Positions 16,915-26,309 of a DNA stretch of 64,000 bases are shown here, in pieces. The translations under genes were made by a program, and so were the position numbers. Under the pieces are notes generated by a model. It was not told the DNA's origin and made no database searches. It was given only the letters and a program-made list of their open reading frames with translations. Position 1 is the first letter of the stretch. The number at the start of each line of letters is the position of its first letter. This DNA comes from Rubrobacter_D sp963840835 (GTDB taxonomy: Bacteria > Actinomycetota > Rubrobacteria > Rubrobacterales > Rubrobacteraceae): contig CAWJAM010000014.1 in assembly GCA_963840835.1 (NCBI GenBank), positions 62,001 through 126,000 on the forward strand, given 5' to 3'.

Positions 16915-18642
16915 ATGCGCATGAGCACGATGTTCGGCCGGACGTTGCGCGAGGCGCCTTCGGGGGCTGAGGTTGCGGGCCACCGGCTGTTGCTGCGGGC
17001 CGGGTTTGTCCGGCAGTTGGCGGCCGGGGTCTTCTCGTATCTGCCGCTGGCAAGGCGGTCCATCCGCAAGATAGAGGACATCTTGCGGGAGGAGATGGAC
17101 GCCGTGGGCGGCCAGGAGGTCTCGATGCCCGTGGTGCAGCCCGCCGACGTGTGGGAGAGGTCGGGCCGCTACAGGACGACGGGACAGGAACTGGTCAGGC
17201 TGCGCGACCGGAGAGACCGGGAGATGGTGCTGGCCATGACCCACGAGGAGGTCGTCGCCGGCCTGGCGGCGGGCGAGGTTGACTCATATCAGAGGCTGCC
17301 CAGGCTCGTGTACCAGATCCAGACCAAGTTCCGCGACGACGCGCGCCCCAGGGCGGGCCTGATCCGGGCCCGCGAGTTCACCATGAAGGACGCCTATAGT
17401 CTGGATAGGGATGAAGGGGGCCTGGACAGGCAGTATCGTACTCTTTACGAGGCGTACTTCAGGATCTTCGCCCGCTGCGGACTGCCTGCCATCGCCGTTG
17501 GCGCGGACGTCGGCATCATGGGCGGGAGCATGTCCCACGAGTTCATGTACCTGTCCCCGATCGGGGAGGACACTATCCTCATCTGCGACAGTTGCGGTTA
17601 CAGAGCAAACCGCCAGGTGGCGAGGTTCCGCAAGCCGCTACCCGAGGCCGAAGAAGCGAGGCCCATCGAGAAGATCGCCACACCGGGCGTGGACACCATC
17701 GAGTCGCTGGCACGATTCCTAAAGATCCCCAAGTCCCGAACGGCCAAGGCGGTCTTCTTGGTCGCTACGATCGATGGCACAGAACGGTTCGTCTTCGCCG
17801 TCGTGCGCGGCGACATGGAGCTGAACGAGACCAAGCTGGCGAACGCGGTTGGAGCAAACGAGTCGAGGCCCGCTCTCCGTGAGGAGATCACGGCGGTCGG
17901 GGCCGAGCCCGGATACGGTTCCCCGATCGGGGTAGAAGGGGCCCTCGTACTCGTCGACGACGCCGTAGCCGCTTCGCCCAACCTCGTCGCGGGCGCCAAC
18001 GAGGTGGGGTTCCATCTCCTGAACGTGAACCACGGCAGGGATCTCGAGGGAGATGTGGTTGCCGACATAACCTCGGCGCGGGACGGCTCGCCCTGCCCCG
18101 ATTGCGGGAATCCCATGCGGGCCGAGCGGGGCGTCGAGGTCGGGAACATCTTCAAGCTGGGCACGCGCTACAGCGAGGCCCTCGGCGCGAGCTTTCTGGA
18201 CGGCGACGGCGAACGCAAGCCCGTGGTGATGGGGTCTTACGGGATCGGTGTCGGGCGGCTCCTGGCCTGCATCGCGGAGGAGCACCACGACGGGGACGGC
18301 CTCGTCTGGCCCGTCTCCGTCGCGCCCTATCACGTCCACCTCGTCGCAGCCGGGGTGGGAGAGGCGGCCGAGGGGGTCTATGAGAGGTTGGTTTGCGCGT
18401 GCGTCGAGGTACTGTACGATGATCGGCGCGAGAGCCTCGGGGCCCGGTTCAAGGACGCCGACCTGATCGGGGCTCCCATACGCCTGACCCTGACGCCCCG
18501 TTCGATGGGGAGGGGAGGAGTAGAGATCAAAGCCCGCAGCGAGGCCGAGAGCCATATCGTCTCCACCGAGGAGGTGGTCTCCGTCGTCCAGGAAAAGATC
18601 GCCGACCTGAAAAGGGTCCTGTATAAAGCCTCGGGCACCTAG
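16915..18642 (+). CDS. proS: Prolyl-tRNA synthetase, bacterial type with editing domain
   Basis: A 575-residue class II synthetase charging tRNA-Pro. Motif 2 is visible in TKFRDDARPRAGLIRAREFT and motif 3 in GSYGIGVGRLLACIAEEHHD. The insertion domain that hydrolyses mischarged Ala-tRNA lies between residues ~230 and 390, and the anticodon-binding domain is C-terminal. The length matches the bacterial (not archaeal) type. ATG 16915, 16921 and 16930 are all possible starts. Confidence 0.97.
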   Translation: MRMSTMFGRTLREAPSGAEVAGHRLLLRAGFVRQLAAGVFSYLPLARRSIRKIEDILREEMDAVGGQEVSMPVVQPADVWERSGRYRTTGQELVRLRDRRDREMVLAMTHEEVVAGLAAGEVDSYQRLPRLVYQIQTKFRDDARPRAGLIRAREFTMKDAYSLDRDEGGLDRQYRTLYEAYFRIFARCGLPAIAVGADVGIMGGSMSHEFMYLSPIGEDTILICDSCGYRANRQVARFRKPLPEAEEARPIEKIATPGVDTIESLARFLKIPKSRTAKAVFLVATIDGTERFVFAVVRGDMELNETKLANAVGANESRPALREEITAVGAEPGYGSPIGVEGALVLVDDAVAASPNLVAGANEVGFHLLNVNHGRDLEGDVVADITSARDGSPCPDCGNPMRAERGVEVGNIFKLGTRYSEALGASFLDGDGERKPVVMGSYGIGVGRLLACIAEEHHDGDGLVWPVSVAPYHVHLVAAGVGEAAEGVYERLVCACVEVLYDDRRESLGARFKDADLIGAPIRLTLTPRSMGRGGVEIKARSEAESHIVSTEEVVSVVQEKIADLKRVLYKASGT

Positions 18643-18645
18643 GGC

Positions 18646-19137
18646 ATGGCGCCTCCTGAGGTCCTGACCGAGTTCCGAGAGGACGACGCGCGAGAGGTCG
18701 CGCGCTGGCCCACCTCGATCGAGGAGGTGCGCCTGTGGGCGGGCAGCGCCGGCGGATGGCCCGTTGAGGCATCTGTGTTCCGCCGCTGGCACGCCGAACC
18801 GGGCGTGAATCCGTATGTGCTGGACGACGGGGACAGGCTCACCGGCTACGGCGAGTTGTGGATCGACGGGGCCGAGCAGGAGGTCGAGCTCGCCCGCATC
18901 ATCGTGAACCCCGCCAGCAGGGGCCGCGGCGTGGGGAGAAGGTTGGTACTCTTGCTCCTGGAACGGGCGTCCCTCTCCGGCCTGCCCGACGCCTTCGTCC
19001 GCGTCGTCCCCGAGAACGGCGCGGCCCTCGCCTGTTACCGGGGCGCCGGGTTCTCGTCCGTCCCCGATTCGCAGCGCGAGGAGTTCAACCGCGGGCAGCC
19101 CGTTTACTACGTCTGGATGCACCATCCTCTGGGTTGA
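18646..19137 (+). CDS. GNAT family N-acetyltransferase
   Basis: A 163-residue single-domain acetyltransferase with the acetyl-CoA site VNPASRGRGVGRRLVLLLLE and the terminal strand YRGAGFSSVPD. It begins three bases after proS, probably co-transcribed. The substrate is unknown. Confidence 0.8.
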   Translation: MAPPEVLTEFREDDAREVARWPTSIEEVRLWAGSAGGWPVEASVFRRWHAEPGVNPYVLDDGDRLTGYGELWIDGAEQEVELARIIVNPASRGRGVGRRLVLLLLERASLSGLPDAFVRVVPENGAALACYRGAGFSSVPDSQREEFNRGQPVYYVWMHHPLG

Positions 19138-19270
19138 AGCCGCCGGCGTTACGGTGGATGATGCAGAGATGTTCGAAAGCTATCAGCCTGACCTGGTCGC
19201 ATGAGAGAGACGCGCGTTCGAACAGATCCTTGCCTCGTTCGCAAGCCGAAGAGATCTCAAGGGGAGGATT

Positions 19271-20107
19271 TTGCGTAACGTCGAGAACGCCAGCTTGAGT
19301 GGTCTGTACGTATACCCGATCAAATCGTGCGCCGGGATCTCCCTGGAGAGCGCCGCGTTGGACCCGACGGGGCTCCGCCACGACCGGCGCTGGATGCTCG
19401 TCGACGAGACCGGCGAGTTCATGTCGCAGCGCGCCCACCCGAGGATGGCCCTGATCTCCACCCGCCTCTCCGACGAACTCCTGGTCGCAAGCGCACCGGG
19501 CATGCCCGACCTGGAGATACCCCTCCGCCTGGAGAACGAGGACCTGATAGACGTGTGCGTCTTCGGCGATACGAACCTGGGCGCGCGCGTGGGCAAAGAC
19601 GCCGACCGCTGGTTCGGCGAGTTCCTGACGTTTCCTTGCCGCCTGGTCTACAAGCCGGACGACGATCCCCGGCTTGTAGATTCGTTGTATGCGGCGAGCG
19701 GAGACCAGGTCGGCTTCGCCGATGGTTTCGCGTTCCTCCTGATCTCCGAGGCCTCGCTCGAGGATCTGAACGATAGATTGGAAGACCCTCTACCCATGAA
19801 CCGCTTCAGGCCCAACTTCGTCATCCGGGGCTGCGATCCCTACGCCGAAGACGGCTGGAGCCGGCTCCGGGTCGGAGGCGTCCCCTTCCGCGTCGCCGAA
19901 GCGTGCCCGCGCTGCGCCATAACGACGGTGGATCAAGGGACCGGCATCCGCGCCAAAGAGCCGCTGCGCACGCTCGCTACCTACCGCAAGTTCGGCGGAG
20001 AGGTCTTCTTCGGGCGCAACCTCATCCACGATGCGCCAGGGACCGTGCGCGTAGGAGACCCCATCGAGACCACCCCGCGCTGGTCAGCATTTCAGCATTT
20101 CAGCTAG
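19271..20107 (+). CDS. MOSC domain-containing protein
   Basis: A 278-residue protein with an N-terminal MOSC_N beta-barrel (SLSGLYVYPIKSCAGISL) and a MOSC domain containing the conserved cysteine in ACPRCAITTVDQGTG. Relatives are molybdenum-cofactor-binding reductases (YiiM/YcbX/mARC) active on N-hydroxylated substrates. TTG start with GGGGAGG just upstream. The last residues (SAFQHFS) are encoded by the TCAGCATT repeat tract. Confidence 0.85.
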   Translation: MRNVENASLSGLYVYPIKSCAGISLESAALDPTGLRHDRRWMLVDETGEFMSQRAHPRMALISTRLSDELLVASAPGMPDLEIPLRLENEDLIDVCVFGDTNLGARVGKDADRWFGEFLTFPCRLVYKPDDDPRLVDSLYAASGDQVGFADGFAFLLISEASLEDLNDRLEDPLPMNRFRPNFVIRGCDPYAEDGWSRLRVGGVPFRVAEACPRCAITTVDQGTGIRAKEPLRTLATYRKFGGEVFFGRNLIHDAPGTVRVGDPIETTPRWSAFQHFS

Positions 20108-20144
20108 TCAGCATTTCAGCAAATCGTTCTTGCTGAAATGCTGA
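20108..20144. terminator. Bidirectional hairpin built from TCAGCATT repeats
   Basis: Arms TCAGCATTTCAGCA (20108-20121) and TGCTGAAATGCTGA (20131-20144) pair perfectly over 14 bases around a nine-base loop, between two convergent genes. There is no T-run on either side, so factor-independent termination is only possible, not sure. Confidence 0.55.
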
Positions 20145-20192
20145 AGCAGCTTCTACGACTGTTCTCGAGGCACAGCCTTTCTGCAACCCGCT

Positions 20193-21188
20193 CTATCTCG
20201 TGGCCGCTTCCCGGGCTTTCTCCAGCGGAGAAGCAGTGAGGACTTCGGCGAGGAGGGCTGGCTCGACGTTTCCGCCGCTAATCACGGCGACGGTTAGGCG
20301 AGAATTTGGCAGCTCTTCGCCGTGGAAGAGGTGGGCGGCGAACGTCACGGCCCCGCTCGGCTCTGCGACGAGCCTCACGCGGAGCGCCAGGCGGCGCATG
20401 GACTCCAGGATCTCCTCTTCCGTCACGGTGACGATGTCGTCGACGAAGGCGCGAATATGCTCGAAGGGGGCCTCGCCGAGCTTCTGCACGCGCAGGCCGT
20501 CGGCGACCGTCCGGGAGACTCGATCCGCCGCGAACTCGACCAGCTCTCCGCTCTTCAGGCTGGCCCTGGCGTCGGCGGCGAGTTCGGGCTCCACCCCGAT
20601 CACTCGCACCCCGGGGCGACTTAGCTTTATTGCCGCCGAGATCCCGCCGATGAGCCCGCCGCCGCTGACGGGCACGAGCACGCACTCCACGTCTGTCAGG
20701 TCCTCGAGGATCTCAGCCCCTATGGTCCCCTGACCGGCCATGAGGACCTCATCGTCGTACGGGGGCACGGGAACGTAGCCGTGCTCCGCCGCGAGCTCCT
20801 CGGCCCTGCGAGACCGCTCGGCGCTATCAGGGCCAACGAGCACTACCTCGGCACCCAGCGCGGCCGTCGCGTCTAGCTTCACGCGGGGAGCGTCGCGCGG
20901 CATGACGATGACGGCCCGAGTGCCCAGGGCGCTGGCCGCGTAGGCGACGGCCTGGGCGTGGTTACCGCTGGAGTGGGCCACGACCCCGCGGGCGCGCTCC
21001 TCGGGGGAGAGGGTGGAGATCTTGTTGTACGCGCCGCGCAGCTTGAAGGCGCCGGTCGGCTGCAAGCTCTCCGGCTTGAAGTACAGTGCCCGATCCCTCG
21101 CTCCGCCAGGGCATGGCACAAGGGCCGTGCGGAGCGTCACCCCTCGCAGACGTTCTTGCGCTCCCTCGATGTTATGGAGCCCGATCAT
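20193..21188 (-). CDS. Threonine/serine ammonia-lyase (threonine dehydratase-like)
   Basis: A fold-type II PLP enzyme of 331 residues converting threonine to 2-oxobutyrate (or serine to pyruvate). The PLP lysine is in PTGAFKLRGA, the substrate loop is SSGNHAQAVA, and the phosphate loop is SGGGLIGG. It lacks the C-terminal ACT-like domain of biosynthetic IlvA, so it is of the catabolic TdcB type or a serine racemase. It stands alone. Confidence 0.85.
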   Translation of the reverse strand: MIGLHNIEGAQERLRGVTLRTALVPCPGGARDRALYFKPESLQPTGAFKLRGAYNKISTLSPEERARGVVAHSSGNHAQAVAYAASALGTRAVIVMPRDAPRVKLDATAALGAEVVLVGPDSAERSRRAEELAAEHGYVPVPPYDDEVLMAGQGTIGAEILEDLTDVECVLVPVSGGGLIGGISAAIKLSRPGVRVIGVEPELAADARASLKSGELVEFAADRVSRTVADGLRVQKLGEAPFEHIRAFVDDIVTVTEEEILESMRRLALRVRLVAEPSGAVTFAAHLFHGEELPNSRLTVAVISGGNVEPALLAEVLTASPLEKAREAATR

Positions 21189-21324
21189 GGCCCGTTCTCC
21201 TCTATCTCTATAGATGCTCCGACATCGTAACAGGAGCGCAACACAGCGTTAAACACCTCGCAATGCGTACTTCCCTATAATGTGCCGCGCTGATGACCGA
21301 ACATACTTACGTGGACGTACGAGC

Positions 21325-22260
21325 ATGACCGGATGCGGGCGGGAGACGAGCCGGGCTTCCGCCATCTTGCTGCTCTCGCTCCTGTCGGCCACGCTCCTCG
21401 CCGGATGCCTGAACGAGGGCCAGGTGGACCGGTCCGTAGAGGCCTCTAAGGCAGGCACTTCCGGCGCCAGGGGCGTGCCCGAGTCCACGGTGGGGGCCTC
21501 GCGTGTCAAGGGAGACCTCGCCGGGACGGTTGATACGGCTTCCGGGGACCCGTTCGTCGGGGGAACAGAGGAGAGCGGCGGTTCTGGCTACGACGCGGAC
21601 ACCGTGCTTGGTGTGCGATATGGGGATCACGAATACTACGAGCGGGCGGTCATCGACCTCGGGACAGGCCGGGAGCCCGCCACTACCGTGTCGAGGTGGA
21701 CCCTGACGAGCACGAGAGGCGGCGGTCTACTGCGCGTGAACCTGCCTTCGGCGAGTGCGACGTGCGTCTCCGACGGCACCTTCGGCGAAGGTCTGCTTGG
21801 GAGCTTCTATGTCGTACGCGCCCCCGACGGCGGCATGTTCTTGGACTTCTTCGCGCGCAAGGCGTTCCTCTACCGTGTGCTCGAGCTGCGGGACCCAGCC
21901 AGGCTCGTCGTCGACTTCAAGCCGACGGGAGAAGACCTGAACGCGCCGCTCCCGGCGGAGAGCGGCAACACGGTTCTCCTCGAGCCGAGCCCGAAAGCAC
22001 TCATCTCGGACCCCCTCACCGCGAGCGGATACTCCCGCAACCCAGAGGCAGCGAACACCATCACCCTGACCGGCCCAAACGAAGAAGTCCTGGTGCGCAG
22101 GACCGTTCGCAGCAACGATTGGAGCCACACCTGGGGATACTTCGAGGCCACCCTCGACCTGCCGCCGTTATCGGGAAGGGCAACCCTGAAAGTCGGTGCC
22201 GCGAGCGCCCGCGACGGCTCCTTCGAGGGAGTCGAGATCCCCGTCCGGGCAGGCCCGTAA
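21325..22260 (+). CDS. Secreted lipoprotein with AMIN-like and Gmad2 domains
   Basis: The N-terminus has a lipoprotein signal peptide with lipobox LLAGC, so the mature protein should be tethered outside the membrane. After a low-complexity linker, residues ~90-210 resemble the actinobacterial AMIN-like domain. Residues ~220-310 form a Gmad2 immunoglobulin-like domain with the diagnostic WGYFEATLDLP and SARDGSFEGVEIPV. I start at ATG 21325 because it puts the signal peptide at the N-terminus; 21280 is also open. A cell-envelope or spore-like role is possible but unproven. Confidence 0.8.
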   Translation: MTGCGRETSRASAILLLSLLSATLLAGCLNEGQVDRSVEASKAGTSGARGVPESTVGASRVKGDLAGTVDTASGDPFVGGTEESGGSGYDADTVLGVRYGDHEYYERAVIDLGTGREPATTVSRWTLTSTRGGGLLRVNLPSASATCVSDGTFGEGLLGSFYVVRAPDGGMFLDFFARKAFLYRVLELRDPARLVVDFKPTGEDLNAPLPAESGNTVLLEPSPKALISDPLTASGYSRNPEAANTITLTGPNEEVLVRRTVRSNDWSHTWGYFEATLDLPPLSGRATLKVGAASARDGSFEGVEIPVRAGP

Positions 22261-22261
22261 A

Positions 22262-22295
22262 GCGATTTGCAGAGGTTTTGACCTCTGCAAATCGC
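22262..22295. terminator. Perfect 14-bp hairpin after lipoprotein gene
   Basis: GCGATTTGCAGAGG and CCTCTGCAAATCGC pair around the loop TTTTGA immediately after the stop codon. It has no T-run, but the position between convergent genes suggests transcription termination. Confidence 0.6.
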
Positions 22296-22297
22296 GC

Positions 22298-22372
22298 ACT
22301 TCAGCCAGTCAGCTAGTCAGCACTTCAGCAAGAGAAATGCTGAAATGCTGACGTGCTGAGCGGCTGAAATGC
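22298..22372. repeat. GCTGAAATGCTGA-type repeat tract
   Basis: The tract has alternating TCAGCTAGTCAGCACTTCAGC and its inverse GCTGAAATGCTGACGTGCTG, about ten heptad-like units. It is followed at 22373-22399 by another perfect 12-bp hairpin, TTGCAATGGGAT-TGG-ATCCCATTGCAA. Confidence 0.8.
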
Positions 22373-22405
22373 TTGCAATGGGATTGGATCCCATTGCAAA
22401 CTGCT

Positions 22406-24004
22406 CTAGTCGAGGGACTTCACGAAGTGTTTGGGATTCAGGGGCTCTCCGGTGGCGCGCAGGACGGTATCGCGCCAGTCCTCGCGGGCGCCAGGACCGA
22501 AGAAAGATTCGAGGAGATAGCGGCCTGCCACCTCGTTCTCGTAGAAGGGGCCGCGCGTTATGTGGGACTCGAGGTAGTTCCTGAGCTGGACAGAGATCAA
22601 CTCCCCAATCAGGTAGTTGTGGTAGTAGACGGGGGCGACGGCGACGTGGATGACGGCCGCCCAGTCGGGCTCGTCCCTCCCTGGCGGACGGTCCACGAAG
22701 AGGAACCGTTCGACCAGATCCCACCACACGGAGTTCAAATCCCCACTATCGGGGTCGGCGTAGAGCGCCTGTTCGAAGTGGTACATGACGAGCACGAAAC
22801 GGGCGAGGATCATCCTGTCTACCCGACGGTGCGCCGATAGCTTGGCGGCGTCCTCTTCCAGGTCCTCCCTTTTTGCGCCGGCCACGGAGCGGAGCCAACC
22901 CGGGTCGTCGACAAGGGCGCCCATCATGAGGGCGATGGCCTCGGTGGTGTTGGCGTGGGCGCAGTCGCGTAGGAGGTAGGGGAGCCTCGGGTTGACGTTC
23001 CTATCGTAGACGGCGTGGCCGAACTCGTGGAGCATCGCGTCCATCCAGTAGGCGTCGGGCCTGACGTTGGCGAGAACCCGCACGTCGTAAGGATACGCCC
23101 GTCCGATGCGGGCGCAGAAGGCGTGCTGGCTCTTGCCCTCCCTCTCGTAGAGATCGCTGCCGGAGATCACACCCCGCACGTCCAGCCCCAGACCGTCGAA
23201 GGTCCTGCGGGTCAGGTCCTCGAGGTCTTTACCCTCGAAGTAGCGGTCCAGGTCGATGCCGGCAACGTCAGGAGCCCTGTGGAAGAACGGGCCAGAAAGG
23301 TGCCACGGCATGACCTCGTCTACGTCGAACTTCCTTCTCAGCTTCGTGTCGATATCACTCTTGAGTTCCCTGAACGTTTCCCCGGTCGCCGACTCGAGCC
23401 TGGCCATGATCCCGGCCAGCTCCCCGGCTTCGATCTCCTGAAGCTCCAGGGAGCGGGCGTAGTAATTCTCGTACCCTTGCTCCCGTGCTAGTTGGTTCCT
23501 GAGGCGGGCAAGTTCTCTGACGGTCCCCTCGACGGCGCGGCCGACGGACTTCGAGGCCTCCCACGCCTCCCTGCGCAGGTCCTCGTCTTCTGAGGAACGC
23601 AACAGCTCCCTGACCTCGTTCTCCACCAGCTTCTTGCCCCCCACGACGCTCCTGTGGTTGCCGTAGATGGCGTTCGCCTCGGCCTCGAGCTCCTCGATGC
23701 GGCCGAGGATCTCCGCGTCTCCCTGCCGCTCCTCGAACATCCTGTAGAGGACCTCGACCCTGCGTCGCAGGAGCGGACTCTCCAGTGAGTCCAAATCCTC
23801 ATAGAGGCTGCGGAGTTTCCCGTACTCGTCCCGGTCGGAGAAGAGCCTGGTGTACTCCTTTCCCGCGCCGACGAACCCCTCCTGCGCCTCCTCCGTGCCC
23901 GAGGTCGCCAGGCTCCACCAAGCCTCGTTCGCCGCCCTCTCCACGGGCGCCAGACGCTCCTCGAAATCGGAGACGAAGCGTTCTGGCTCGGAGGCGGGGA
24001 TCAC
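22406..24004 (-). CDS. Zinc metallopeptidase of the M2/M3 (gluzincin) type
   Basis: The 532-residue protein carries the zinc motif HEFGHAVYD (HExxH) and a downstream glutamate ligand in NTTEAIALMMG, about 25-30 residues later as in M2 and M3 peptidases. The mostly helical N-terminus fits. No signal peptide is seen, so it is probably cytoplasmic and cleaves oligopeptides or dipeptidyl groups. Placement between M2 and M3 needs a profile search. Confidence 0.75.
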   Translation of the reverse strand: MIPASEPERFVSDFEERLAPVERAANEAWWSLATSGTEEAQEGFVGAGKEYTRLFSDRDEYGKLRSLYEDLDSLESPLLRRRVEVLYRMFEERQGDAEILGRIEELEAEANAIYGNHRSVVGGKKLVENEVRELLRSSEDEDLRREAWEASKSVGRAVEGTVRELARLRNQLAREQGYENYYARSLELQEIEAGELAGIMARLESATGETFRELKSDIDTKLRRKFDVDEVMPWHLSGPFFHRAPDVAGIDLDRYFEGKDLEDLTRRTFDGLGLDVRGVISGSDLYEREGKSQHAFCARIGRAYPYDVRVLANVRPDAYWMDAMLHEFGHAVYDRNVNPRLPYLLRDCAHANTTEAIALMMGALVDDPGWLRSVAGAKREDLEEDAAKLSAHRRVDRMILARFVLVMYHFEQALYADPDSGDLNSVWWDLVERFLFVDRPPGRDEPDWAAVIHVAVAPVYYHNYLIGELISVQLRNYLESHITRGPFYENEVAGRYLLESFFGPGAREDWRDTVLRATGEPLNPKHFVKSLD

Positions 24005-24031
24005 GAGAAGACTCCTTCTAGAATTTCTGGA

Positions 24032-24856
24032 TCAGCGCCTGGCGGCGCTCTCGCGGCGGTTGCCGAGGTAGACCACGACGAGGAGGACTATGATGCCCAC
24101 GGTCAAGAACTGCAACAGCCCCTCCGGCCCCTGGCCGCCGACGACGAGCGCGGCCACGAAGGTCAGGGCCAGCGCCGCGTAACCGGCGGCCCTGAACGCG
24201 AAGTACGCCACGACCAGCCCGACCAGCGAGTAAAGGATGGGCATGAACGGTTCAAGGGTCGTCAAGAAGACGAAAAGCCCGGGCGACTGTCCGCTCGCCC
24301 ACAGCCCGATCTGGCCGATCGCGATGAACGCCAGGAAGGCAGCGACGAAGGTTATGGCTCCGCTCTTGAGGGTAACCGGCTCGGGATCGAAGCGGTGGGG
24401 CTCGTACCAGCGGGCCTCGCTCACGTCGTAGCGCCCGCGAGTCGTGCGTCCGGAGCCGCGCCCAGAACCACGTTCCTCTCTTCGCATTTCCTCGTAGGGG
24501 TCCTCTTCCTTCCTGCCGAAGCGGTTCCTCAGGCGCTCGCCGAGGGAAGGTTCGCCCGACTCGCGCTCCCTGCGCTTGGCGGAGAGCTCGTCCTCCGCGG
24601 AGCCGAAGTCCAGGTTGAGTCCTGCTAGCTGGTCGGCGGCGTGGGCCAGGTCGAGGGCCTCGTCGTGCTTGCGGCGGCGGTCCGGGTCCGAGAGGACCGC
24701 GTTTGCCTCCTGTAGCAGGGAGAACTCCTCGGCGCTACCACCGGGATGGTCGGGGTGGCGCTGCTTGGCCAGGTTGCGGTAGGCGTTCCTTATCTCTGTC
24801 TGGGAGGCCTCGCGCGCGACACCGAGCACCTCGTAGTAGTTGATCTGGTCTGCCAT
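24032..24856 (-). CDS. Membrane-anchored J-domain protein
   Basis: Residues 6-70 form a J domain with the HPD motif (KQRHPDHPGG) that would stimulate an Hsp70 partner. A charged linker follows, and then about four hydrophobic segments from residue ~165 to the end. It lacks the glycine-rich and zinc regions of DnaJ, so it is a specialised co-chaperone presenting DnaK at the membrane. Confidence 0.85.
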   Translation of the reverse strand: MADQINYYEVLGVAREASQTEIRNAYRNLAKQRHPDHPGGSAEEFSLLQEANAVLSDPDRRRKHDEALDLAHAADQLAGLNLDFGSAEDELSAKRRERESGEPSLGERLRNRFGRKEEDPYEEMRREERGSGRGSGRTTRGRYDVSEARWYEPHRFDPEPVTLKSGAITFVAAFLAFIAIGQIGLWASGQSPGLFVFLTTLEPFMPILYSLVGLVVAYFAFRAAGYAALALTFVAALVVGGQGPEGLLQFLTVGIIVLLVVVYLGNRRESAARR

Positions 24857-24868
24857 CGTTGCCTTATT

Positions 24869-26038
24869 CTAACCCAAGGTAGCGCCGGTGGCCTTATCCG
24901 CGAGCGCCAGCCCGATCTCTTCCCTGCACCACGCATCCTCTTCTGTCCCCGCCGCCTCTCCGAGAGCCTCTTCTGCGCCCCCGATCTCGCCCAGTGCCCA
25001 TGCCGCATGCCCGCGCACTAGTGGCGAAGGGTCGTTCTGCAGGCATCCGATCAAGGCCGGAACCGCTCTCTCCAGCTTCAGATTTCCGGCGGCCACGCAA
25101 CAGTTGCGCAACAGGCCGGCCCTGCCGGGGCGCGTGAGAGGGGTTCCCGCGAAGATCTCCTCGAACTCCTCCTCGGTCCTTATCCCTAGAATTCTCTCAA
25201 TCTCCAGGTACGGACCGTGCCCTTCTTCCGCGGAGAACTCGGGCCAGCGGCTCCTTGAGGCCTTCGTCTTGTTGTACGGGCAGACCTCCTGGCAGACGTC
25301 GCACCCAAAGGCCCAGTCGCCGACCTGCTCGCGTAGCTCGCGGGGGATCTCACCCCGGTTCTCGATGGTGAGGTACGAGATACACAGCCTGGCGTCAACG
25401 ACGCCTGGGGCCTTTATTGCTCCAGTCGGGCACCGGTCCATGCAGCGGGTGCAGCGTCCGCAGGTGCCCGTGCCGGGGGGATCTGGCGCGAGGTCGAGGT
25501 CCACGATCAGGTCAGCTATAAAGAAATACGAGCCGAGCCGATCGTTTATGAGGCATGAGTTCCGCCCGAAGAATCCCAGCCCCGCATGTTGGGCCGCGGA
25601 GCGCTCCAGGAGCGGCACGGCGTCCGTGAAACCGCGAGCCTTGATCCTGACCCCGAGCTCTTCCTCCAGCTCCTCCCTCAGCCGGAACAACCTCGCCTTT
25701 ATGACCTCATGGTAGTCCCTCCCCCAAGCGTACCGCGCCACCCGGCCCCCACCATCGTTTTCGGGATGGTCCCCGGGGTAGTAAGAGACCCCCAGAGAGA
25801 CCACGCTCCTGGCGCTCTTCTGTAGCCTCTTCGGGTTCGACAGAAGCGCAACGGGCCTGTGCATGTAGCCCATGTCGGCGGCCATCCCCGCCTCCTGCCA
25901 CTCCCGCAGACGCTCCCCGCCCTCGCGCAAAGGCTCCGCATCCGTTACGCCGACGAGGTCGAAGCCCACCTCCCGCGCCCGCTCCTCGAGAACGCGCCGC
26001 GCTGCTGCCCGTTCCGGTACTGATCGCCCTCCGCTCAT
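24869..26038 (-). CDS. queG: Epoxyqueuosine reductase
   Basis: The 389-residue cobalamin- and [4Fe-4S]-dependent enzyme makes queuosine in the last step of tRNA wobble modification. Two ferredoxin-type motifs are present: CGRCTRCMDRCPTGAI and CDVCQEVCPYN. The C-terminal HEAT-like segment (PALIGCLQNDPSPLVRGHAA) is common in QueG. gluQRS, which modifies the same nucleotide in tRNA-Asp, lies at 46850. Confidence 0.95.
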   Translation of the reverse strand: MSGGRSVPERAAARRVLEERAREVGFDLVGVTDAEPLREGGERLREWQEAGMAADMGYMHRPVALLSNPKRLQKSARSVVSLGVSYYPGDHPENDGGGRVARYAWGRDYHEVIKARLFRLREELEEELGVRIKARGFTDAVPLLERSAAQHAGLGFFGRNSCLINDRLGSYFFIADLIVDLDLAPDPPGTGTCGRCTRCMDRCPTGAIKAPGVVDARLCISYLTIENRGEIPRELREQVGDWAFGCDVCQEVCPYNKTKASRSRWPEFSAEEGHGPYLEIERILGIRTEEEFEEIFAGTPLTRPGRAGLLRNCCVAAGNLKLERAVPALIGCLQNDPSPLVRGHAAWALGEIGGAEEALGEAAGTEEDAWCREEIGLALADKATGATLG

Positions 26039-26040
26039 TC

Positions 26041-26185
26041 TGCCGCCGATTGTACCCGGCGATGCGCAGTGAAGGCGTCATGGTGGGAGCTCGTACCGCA
26101 GATCACGGCCACGTAGGATTCTCGACCGGATGCTCCGACGCGCCAACGAGTGAAACGCGAGGCTCGCCGGGTACAATCGGCGGCA
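26041..26185. repeat. Perfect 21-bp inverted repeat flanking 103 bp
   Basis: The arms at 26041-26061 and 26165-26185 are exact inverse copies containing GGGTACAATCGG. Each arm read outward presents TACAAT, a -10-like hexamer, towards queG on one side and the membrane-protein gene on the other. No good -35 is seen. Confidence 0.75.
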
Positions 26186-26309
26186 CCGCAGAGTAGCCGA
26201 CCGTGAAAGCTCTTGCTGACGATTCGGCCGCAGGAGGATAAGTTATAGGCACGATGACAGACACACGCAACCATTGCTTCATCCTCCTCGACCGCGCGGG
26301 TGGTAGACC

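Noticed and set aside
17719..19125. 468-codon minus-strand frame under proS and the GNAT gene
   Set aside because: It lies opposite two clear genes and its composition is that of an antisense frame, with no recognisable motif.
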